Below are positions 59,021 to 64,000 of a stretch of 64,000 bases of DNA, one piece after another (position 1 is the first letter of the stretch; the number at the start of each line of letters is the position of its first letter). A program made the translations under genes and the position numbers. The notes below the pieces were generated by a model. It was not told where the DNA came from. It did not search any database and saw nothing but the letters and a program-made list of their open reading frames with translations. Source of the DNA: Streptomyces dangxiongensis. GTDB lineage: Bacteria > Actinomycetota > Actinomycetes > Streptomycetales > Streptomycetaceae. The stretch covers positions 6,944,001 to 7,008,000 of the forward strand of contig NZ_CP033073.1 of NCBI RefSeq assembly GCF_003675325.1. Direction: 5' to 3'.

Positions 59021-59416
59021 TCAGGCGGGGTAGTCGGCGGCGGACACATGGCAGTCCCACTCGGCGGTGGTGCCGTCCTCGGCGGCCTCCACGACCGCGA
59101 GGTGGGTCATGAAGGTGCGGGGCCCGGCACCGTGCCAGTGCCATTCCCCGGGCTCGATCCACACCGTGTCGCCCGCGCGGATCACCTCGGCCGCCCCGCC
59201 CTTGCGCTGCACCAGCCCCTCGCCCTCCAGGACGTGCAGCACCTGCCCGTGCGGGTGCCGGTGCCAGGCCGTGTGGCCGCCCGGCGCGAAGTGGACGTTC
59301 AGCATGCGCAGCCGGGACGGGGCCGCGGGCGCGGCGATCTCGTCCAGCCAGACCGTGCCGGTGAAGTGCTCCGCGGGGCCCCGCCAGGTGTCGGGCCCCC
59401 GTCTGGTGATGTGCAC
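59021..59416 (-). CDS. Cupin domain protein
   Basis: 131-residue single cupin barrel. Motif 1: GGHTAWHRHPHGQVLHVLEG (metal His at 50-54 region and following). Motif 2: IEPGEWHWHGAGPRTFMTHL. Such proteins are metal-dependent isomerases, dioxygenases or decarboxylases; similar ones are annotated as carboxymuconolactone-associated cupins. GTG 59416 lies five bases after the TetR stop, with GGAG in the 3' end of tetR. Second gene of the operon. Confidence 0.88.
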   Translation of the reverse strand: MHITRRGPDTWRGPAEHFTGTVWLDEIAAPAAPSRLRMLNVHFAPGGHTAWHRHPHGQVLHVLEGEGLVQRKGGAAEVIRAGDTVWIEPGEWHWHGAGPRTFMTHLAVVEAAEDGTTAEWDCHVSAADYPA

Positions 59417-59421
59417 GTGAC

Positions 59422-59997
59422 TCAGTTCTCCCGTCGGGCAGTTCGGGGTGCGAGCAGGGAGAGCAGACCGCGGACACCGGCGTCGAAGGCGGCGGGGGAG
59501 CCGGAGGCGCGCGCGAGCACATATCCGCCCTGCACGGTGGCGACGACGGCCGCGCCGATCTCCGCACCGTCCAGCTCGGGCGCGAACTGCCCCTGCCGCT
59601 TGCCCTCTTCGACGATCCCGGCGATCCGCTCACGGATGACGGCGATGGTCTCGTCGACCGGTGCGCGCAGCTCCTCGCTGGCGATCACGTCCGGGTCCAT
59701 CGTCAGCCGGCCGACCGGGCAGCCGCGCAGCACGTCACGCTCGCGCAGCAGATACGCCTCGATGCGCTCGTACGGCGTACCGGGACCGTCGAGCACGGCC
59801 GCTGCGGTGGCCCGCAACTCCTCGGCGGTGCGCCGGATCGCCGCCAGGGCGAGGTCGGGCTTGCCCTTGAAGTGGTGGTACATGCTGCCCTGACCGGCCT
59901 CCGCGCGCTCCAGGATCGCCTTGGGGCTGGTGCCCACGTATCCGCGCTCCCACAGCAGCTCGCGCGTGGACTCGATCAGTCGTTCCGGGGTGCTCAT
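59422..59997 (-). CDS. TetR/AcrR family transcriptional regulator
   Basis: 191 residues. HTH LIESTRELLWERGYVGTSPK followed by AILERAEAGQGSMYHHFKGK (about 6-47). C-terminal domain of the TetR_C_33/YxaF-like type with ERDVLRGCPVGRLTMDPDVI (about 88-107), a block common in LmrA/YxaF regulators. ATG 59997; the frame extends to 60012. First gene of the cupin-DUF4865-phosphotriesterase operon, with ACTAGT sites just upstream, so it probably represses this whole operon. Confidence 0.92.
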   Translation of the reverse strand: MSTPERLIESTRELLWERGYVGTSPKAILERAEAGQGSMYHHFKGKPDLALAAIRRTAEELRATAAAVLDGPGTPYERIEAYLLRERDVLRGCPVGRLTMDPDVIASEELRAPVDETIAVIRERIAGIVEEGKRQGQFAPELDGAEIGAAVVATVQGGYVLARASGSPAAFDAGVRGLLSLLAPRTARREN

Positions 59998-60012
59998 GGG
60001 CTCACTGTACAT

Positions 60013-60034
60013 ACTAGTAGTTACAAAGACTAGT
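60013..60034. promoter_or_regulatory. TetR operator with paired ACTAGT sites
   Basis: ACTAGT at 60013-60018 and 60029-60034, 16 bases apart, 16-37 bases before the TetR start. The AT-rich stretch contains ATACTAGTAGTTACAAAGAC and stands out from its GC-rich flanks. Confidence 0.75.
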
Positions 60035-60263
60035 CATCGATGGCCGACCGTGGTGGCGGCGGTGCTTTCGACGGCCCGGGCACACGGCCCGGCCGCACCG
60101 CCAAGAGCGGTACGGCCGGACGTGGTGTCGGGGAACTGTCGCGGTCCGTCGGCGCGGGTGTCGAAGCCGTGATCCTGTTGGCGGCTGACCGCGTTCAGCC
60201 GCGCTTCATGCCGGTGGCCCCGGGTCGTCTTCGGCCCTGACCGGGGCGAGGGTCGCCGTCGGG

Positions 60264-61292
60264 TCAGCCGGGCAAGGCCGTTCGCGCGGGGGCTGGGGCG
60301 GGGGTCCGTGTTCCGGTCGTGCCTACGGGCTCCACGGCGGGCTCAGGGGCCGGGACTGACGTGGGAGTCGCGGCGGCGACGGGCGCCGTACTCCCGGCCG
60401 GGGGCAAGCCGCCGCGGCGACTCCCCGCGTGCGCGGCACCCGCAACCGGAGCCCCGGCACCGACCGGAGCCCCGGCACCGACCGGACCACCGGCACCGAC
60501 CGGACCACCGGCACCGACCGGACCACCGGCACCGACCGGAGCCCCGGCACTCGCGACCGCGGCGCCAGCACCGACCGCAGCCCCAGCGGCCACCGGGGCC
60601 CCCGCACCGACCGGCGTCCGCGCCGGAACCGGAGTCCGCGCCGGAACCGGAGTCCCCGAGGGCGCGCCCGTCCGCACCGGAACCGAAGCCGGGACCGAAG
60701 CGGGGACCGAAGCTCCCGCCCCCGCAGCAGCCACAACCGCCGGAGCCACCGCCGTCGCCGGCCGTGCCGTGCCCCGCGTAGGCCCCGCCGGACGGCTGTG
60801 CGTCACCGGAGGTGCCGGCAGGGTGAACCAGACGATCTTGCCGTTGTCGCCGTCCGGCCGGGCGCCCCAGCTCTCGCTCACCGCGGCCACCATCGCCAGC
60901 CCCCGCCCGCAGGTGGCCAGCGGGGTGACGTCCGCCGGGTCGGCGATGTCGGCGGGCGCGGTGACGGGCACCGCGCCCGTGACGTCGGCCGAGAGGACGC
61001 CGGCCGGTGTCGCGGGCACGTCGGCCGGTACCGGAAGGCGTGGATCGTGGTCGCGTACCGAGACCGTGAGCCGGTCCGCCAGCAGTTCCAGCTCGACGGT
61101 GCACGACTTGTCCGGCCTGGCGTGCCGGTGGACGTTGCTCAGCAACTCCGTCACACCGAGCGCGGCCCGGTCTATCAACGGATCCATATGCCAGTAGCGC
61201 AACTGCGCAGATACGATTCTGCGGACCTGCCCGATCCGCGACGGCAGAGCCTGGAGTTCCACTGTGCAGTGCCTGCTTGAGTGAGTGATCAC
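60264..61292 (-). CDS. RsbW-like ATP-binding protein with Gly-Ala-Pro-Val repeat tail
   Basis: 342 residues. Residues 1-165 are an HATPase_c anti-sigma-factor type domain: RHCTVELQALPSRIGQVRRI, then DRAALGVTELLSNVHRHARP (N box) and TCGRGLAMVAAVSESWGARP (G box). Such proteins act as serine kinases of anti-anti-sigma factors. The remaining 175 residues are low-complexity Ala/Gly/Pro/Val; the centre is a hexapeptide array GAGAPV/GAGGPV encoded by 18-bp tandem repeats. GTG 61292 after GGGGAGTC gives MITHSSRHCTVELQ; the frame is open to 61373. Confidence 0.88.
   Translation of the reverse strand: MITHSSRHCTVELQALPSRIGQVRRIVSAQLRYWHMDPLIDRAALGVTELLSNVHRHARPDKSCTVELELLADRLTVSVRDHDPRLPVPADVPATPAGVLSADVTGAVPVTAPADIADPADVTPLATCGRGLAMVAAVSESWGARPDGDNGKIVWFTLPAPPVTHSRPAGPTRGTARPATAVAPAVVAAAGAGASVPASVPASVPVRTGAPSGTPVPARTPVPARTPVGAGAPVAAGAAVGAGAAVASAGAPVGAGGPVGAGGPVGAGGPVGAGAPVGAGAPVAGAAHAGSRRGGLPPAGSTAPVAAATPTSVPAPEPAVEPVGTTGTRTPAPAPARTALPG
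60445..60550. repeat. 18-bp tandem repeats in the RsbW-like gene
   Basis: Units begin at 60445, 60463, 60481, 60499, 60517 and 60535 (last one partial). The three central copies are identical (ACCGGACCACCGGCACCG); the outer ones have GGAGCCCC. They encode GAGGPV or GAGAPV on the minus strand. Confidence 0.9.
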
Positions 61293-61497
61293 GGCTGCGA
61301 CTCCCCGATGTGAGGTCCGAAAGAACCGGATGAACACGGAGAACAACGGATCCAGCAGGGTGCTTGCGTCCAAACGTCCGCCTGCTGTCGTGGCCGGCGG
61401 GCTGGTTCGCAGCGTTATCGCCGGTAAACCCAGAGTGACGTGAGATCAGCGTGACGCAGCGGATGCGCTCACGCAACTCGCCGCGACGGTGCGCTGT

Positions 61498-61821
61498 TCA
61501 GCCGCGGTCTCCCGCGGCCCGGCGCACCGCCTCGATGAACCGCCGCGCCGCGGGCGGCCCCGGCCGGCCCGGCGCCGGATCCTGCTCGCCGAGCGTCAGC
61601 AGATACCGCGTGCCGTTGACGTCGGCCAGCGCCCGGTCGTCCGGCGCGAACCACGGCTTGGACGCGCGCACCGCCTGCACCGGCGCGCTGTCGATCTCGC
61701 TGCCGTAGCTGGTGAGCAGCTCCAGCCTGCCGTCGCTGATCCGGACCTGCCCGGCCCGGGTGAGCGAACGCAGCCGCTTGCCGATCCGCACGCCTGTGGC
61801 CGTGAACTCCGGTTCCGCCAT
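61498..61821 (-). CDS. Hypothetical protein
   Basis: 107 residues, no recognised family. A small beta-rich fold is suggested by ATGVRIGKRLRSLTRAGQVR, ISDGRLELLTSYGSEID and GTRYLLTLGEQDP, followed by a Pro/Ala-rich link and a helical tail RRFIEAVRRAAGDRG. ATG 61821 follows GGCAGGAC. It lies 205 bases upstream of, and in the same direction as, the RsbW-like gene, so the two may be co-transcribed; a link with sigma-factor control is only a guess. Confidence 0.65.
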   Translation of the reverse strand: MAEPEFTATGVRIGKRLRSLTRAGQVRISDGRLELLTSYGSEIDSAPVQAVRASKPWFAPDDRALADVNGTRYLLTLGEQDPAPGRPGPPAARRFIEAVRRAAGDRG

Positions 61822-62128
61822 GTCCTGCCGCCCCCTCGCGGTGTCTTCCGTGGTCCCGTGTGCGCCTCCGTCGGCGACGGTCGCCCCGTCGCGTGCAGTC
61901 TGCCTGGATGCGGCGCGGAGCACCAGTGCGCGCGGGGCGTGTGCGACAGGCACCGGGAGCGCGTGCGCCCCTGCGCCCCCGGCTCCCTCGCACGGTCGTG
62001 CCCCAGGGGTGGCTTTGGGTGGCTCAAAGATGCGTTTATGCAGGTGGGGGGCGGTGTGAAAGGTGCCTATGCTCGAAGGTGCCGACCGTGCGAGGCGCCG
62101 TCGGCGACCAGCGTAAGGAGCCCCCGTC
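61822..62128. other. 307-bp divergent intergenic region
   Basis: No gene. Holds the start regions of the divergent hypothetical gene and the cysteine desulfhydrase gene. TATGCT at about 62069-62074 could be the -10 of the latter, and GTAAGGAG (62112-62119) is its ribosome site. Confidence 0.45.
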
Positions 62129-63253
62129 GTGAGCACCACCCATCAGACCAGGACCGGCGCCACTCTCGACGTCGACCGCAGTGACGCCGCCTACCGAGGC
62201 TGGCTCAAAGAAGCCGTCCGCAAGGTGCAGGCCGACGCAAACCGCTCGGCGGACACGCACCTGCTGCACTTCCCGCTGCCCGAGCGGTGGGGCATCGACC
62301 TCTATCTCAAGGACGAGTCGACCCACCCGACCGGCAGTCTCAAGCACCGGCTCGCCCGGTCCCTGTTCCTCTACGGCCTCTGCAACGGCTGGATCCGCCC
62401 GGACCGACCGGTGATCGAGGCCTCCAGCGGCTCGACGGCGGTCTCGGAGGCGTATTTCGCCAAGCTGATCGGGGTGCCCTTCATCGCGGTCATGCCGCGC
62501 ACGACGAGCGCCGAGAAGATCCGGCTGATCGAGTTCCACGGCGGACGGTGCCACTTCGTGGACGACTCGCGGAAGATGTACGAGGAGTCCGCCCGGCTCG
62601 CGGTGGAGACCGGCGGCCACTACATGGACCAGTTCACCTACGCCGAGCGGGCCACGGACTGGCGCGGCAACAACAACATCGCCGAATCCATCTTCCGTCA
62701 GCTACGGCTGGAGCGGTTCCCGGAGCCGGCCTGGATCGTCGCGACGGCGGGCACCGGCGGCACCTCCGCGACGCTCGCGCGCTACGTCCACTACATGCAG
62801 TACGACACCCGGATCTGCGTCGCCGACCCGGAGAACTCCTGCTTCTTCGACGGCTGGACGACCGGCGACCCGGACGTCACCTGCGACTGCGGTTCGCGCA
62901 TCGAGGGGATCGGCCGGCCGCGCATGGAGCCCAGCTTCGTGCCCGGCGCGGTCGACCGGATGATGAAGGTCCCGGACGCGGCCAGTGTCGCCGCCGTCCG
63001 GGCCCTGGACCGGGCCATCAACCGCAAGGCGGGCGGTTCGACCGGCACCGGTCTGTGGAGCGCCCTGAAGATCGTCGCGGAGATGGTGGCGGAGGGCCGC
63101 CGGGGCAGTGTGGTGACGCTGCTCTGCGACCCGGGGGACCGTTATCTCGACAAGTACTACTCGGACGCGTGGCTGACCGGGCAGGGTCTGGACATCACGC
63201 CGTACGCCACGGCGATCGACTCGTTCCTGGCGACGGGTGAGTGGCCGGTCTGA
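62129..63253 (+). CDS. cds1: PLP-dependent L-cysteine desulfhydrase (Cds1-like)
   Basis: 374-residue fold-type II PLP enzyme similar to Cds1 of mycobacteria, which breaks cysteine to pyruvate, ammonia and hydrogen sulfide. The PLP lysine is in [16 protein letters not shown] (about residue 72). Cofactor contacts are [20 protein letters not shown] (Asn-loop equivalent), [16 protein letters not shown] (phosphate loop) and [20 protein letters not shown] near the end. The C-terminal length and the [20 protein letters not shown] block fit Cds1 rather than CysK. GTG 62129 with GTAAGGAG upstream. Role in sulfur balance and redox defence. Confidence 0.88.
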   Translation: MSTTHQTRTGATLDVDRSDAAYRGWLKEAVRKVQADANRSADTHLLHFPLPERWGIDLYLKDESTHPTGSLKHRLARSLFLYGLCNGWIRPDRPVIEASSGSTAVSEAYFAKLIGVPFIAVMPRTTSAEKIRLIEFHGGRCHFVDDSRKMYEESARLAVETGGHYMDQFTYAERATDWRGNNNIAESIFRQLRLERFPEPAWIVATAGTGGTSATLARYVHYMQYDTRICVADPENSCFFDGWTTGDPDVTCDCGSRIEGIGRPRMEPSFVPGAVDRMMKVPDAASVAAVRALDRAINRKAGGSTGTGLWSALKIVAEMVAEGRRGSVVTLLCDPGDRYLDKYYSDAWLTGQGLDITPYATAIDSFLATGEWPV

Positions 63254-63362
63254 GCCGGCCCCGGCCCGGGGCGACCGGCCGCCGACGGGTGGGTGACCGG
63301 GGTGTGTCGTTTTGATGACGTCTCAATTGGGGCTCTGGGTAAGCGTGTTGCCTCCGTGCGAC

Positions 63363-63390
63363 TGATAAGATCATCCCACTTTTCAGTGGG
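63363..63390 (+). promoter_or_regulatory. Extended -10 and small hairpin before the last gene
   Basis: TGATAAGAT (63363-63371) fits an extended -10 (TGN-TAAGAT). Directly after it CCCACT-TTTC-AGTGGG (63375-63390) forms a six-bp hairpin at the expected transcript start. The ribosome site GAAGAGA is at about 63475-63481. Confidence 0.5.
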
Positions 63391-63485
63391 CTGACGGCGT
63401 GTCATGAACGCGTCCGGGGGGACAGTCTCGAAGGCACCATCGCGCTGCTCACGTTCCCGGCGCGCTGCGACTTGAAGAGAGTCTC

Positions 63486-64000
63486 ATGACGTCTTTGACC
63501 CGGGATCCACTGCTGTGGATCTTGCTTGTGGTGCTCCTCGCTGCGGTCGTCGCAGTGATGCGGGCCCGGAGAACCAACATGGCGCTCCGAAGAACGAGGA
63601 AGGACCTGGAGGCAGGACTCGGGCAGGCCCGCGGCGACGTCGGCCAGCTCCACAGCCACGTCGCGGCGCTGACCGCGCAGCACCGGCGCGACCTCGCCGA
63701 CGTACGGGCGGACGCGGAGGCGGCGACCAAGGCGGTGCTGAAGTCCGCGATGGGAACGCTCCAGTCGCTGGCCGAGGAACAGCAGGTGCTCCTGGACAAC
63801 CTGCTGAAGAAGTACGGCGACACCACCGACGTCCTGGCCGACCTGATGTCGGTCGACCACACCGGCAGCCAGTTCGGCCGCCGCGCCAAGGGCATCTCCG
63901 TGCTGTGCGGCGGCTGGCTCGGCAGACGGGAGGGCGCCGCCACCGTCTACGACGTCGCCCGCAGCGCGCAGGGCAGGATCAAGGACTTCGACCGGGTCGG
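63486..64000 (+). CDS. Sensor histidine kinase-like ATP-binding protein (3' partial)
   Basis: 171 residues visible, open at the right edge. MTSLTRDPLLWILLVVLLAA begins with a membrane helix at about 8-25, followed by a basic turn (MRARRTNMALRRTR) and a long coiled-coil-like helical region to about 105. Then comes LMSVDHTGSQFGRRAKGISV LCGG-type sequence (His about 119), where Streptomyces histidine-kinase-like ATPases have the dimerisation helix. The ATPase domain must lie beyond the window. It may be an orphan kinase or part of a conservon-like unit; not decidable here. Confidence 0.75.
   Translation, partial: MTSLTRDPLLWILLVVLLAAVVAVMRARRTNMALRRTRKDLEAGLGQARGDVGQLHSHVAALTAQHRRDLADVRADAEAATKAVLKSAMGTLQSLAEEQQVLLDNLLKKYGDTTDVLADLMSVDHTGSQFGRRAKGISVLCGGWLGRREGAATVYDVARSAQGRIKDFDRV

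Noticed and set aside
60040..60240. Short 66-residue ORF upstream of the TetR gene
   Set aside because: No ribosome site or recognisable sequence; it overlaps the probable promoter region of the TetR operon.
60445..60550. Regular repeats resembling a CRISPR array
   Set aside because: The 18-bp units are directly joined without spacers, are in frame and encode a hexapeptide tail.
1..64000. tRNA, rRNA, riboswitch or phage attachment site
   Set aside because: No tRNA-like cloverleaf sequence, rRNA stretch or known riboswitch core was recognised by eye; a covariance-model scan would settle it.

Overview
The window is about 72% GC with strongly GC3-biased codons, frequent GTG starts and short intergenic gaps. 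It holds many actinomycete-specific families: a mycothiol-dependent isomerase family protein, DUF6421, DUF6986, DUF5134, DUF6332, DUF4865, a Cds1-type cysteine desulfhydrase and an RsbW-like ATPase. This points to a Streptomyces chromosome. No rRNA, tRNA, phage, insertion sequence, CRISPR array or complete antibiotic cluster was found. The content is metabolic, transport and regulatory, as in the core or core-flanking part of a Streptomyces chromosome.

Layout. 1-20000: end of a FUSC transporter, lactonase-type beta-propeller, CbiX-like protein, a GTGA-coupled uracil-DNA glycosylase and N-acetylglucosamine kinase, a BNR-repeat protein, a HEAT-repeat protein, AidB-like acyl-CoA dehydrogenase facing a frameshifted PaaX regulator, a secreted pectate lyase facing an SGNH hydrolase across a LacI-type operator region, and a 1430-residue P-type ATPase. 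20000-35000: Old Yellow Enzyme facing an ArsR-like regulator, a doubly frameshifted ferredoxin reductase, TetR, PAP2, DUF5134, FUSC-MarR, VOC, GNAT, glycerophosphodiesterase, the DUF6421-SDR-threonine aldolase operon and a broken transglutaminase gene. 35000-48000: acyltransferase, thioredoxin, flavin reductase, etfBA, DUF6986, LacI facing a ROK kinase, a small secreted peptide, a TmrB-Nudix fusion, metallo-beta-lactamase fold hydrolase, M20 dipeptidase and geranylgeranyl reductase family protein. 48000-64000: deazaflavin enzyme facing TetR, MarR, MDMPI protein, DeoR facing SIS and class II aldolase, rRNA methyltransferase, AlkB, ROK repressor, the TetR-cupin-DUF4865-phosphotriesterase operon, RsbW-like ATPase, cysteine desulfhydrase and the start of a histidine-kinase-like protein.

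How they work together. Much of the window is built from divergent regulator/target pairs with inverted repeats between them. Sugar functions recur: GlcNAc kinase, a glucokinase-like ROK protein with LacI, and a DeoR-SIS-aldolase amino-sugar or tagatose-type set. Plant polymer breakdown is suggested by the pectate lyase and esterase pair. Redox and electrophile handling is suggested by the Old Yellow Enzyme, deazaflavin enzyme, flavin reductase, thioredoxin and etfBA.

The least explained units are the DUF6421-SDR-aldolase operon, the TetR-cupin-DUF4865-amidohydrolase operon and the TmrB-Nudix fusion. Several genes carry single extra G bases in G runs. These may be assembly errors rather than true pseudogenes and should be settled before function is inferred from their absence.
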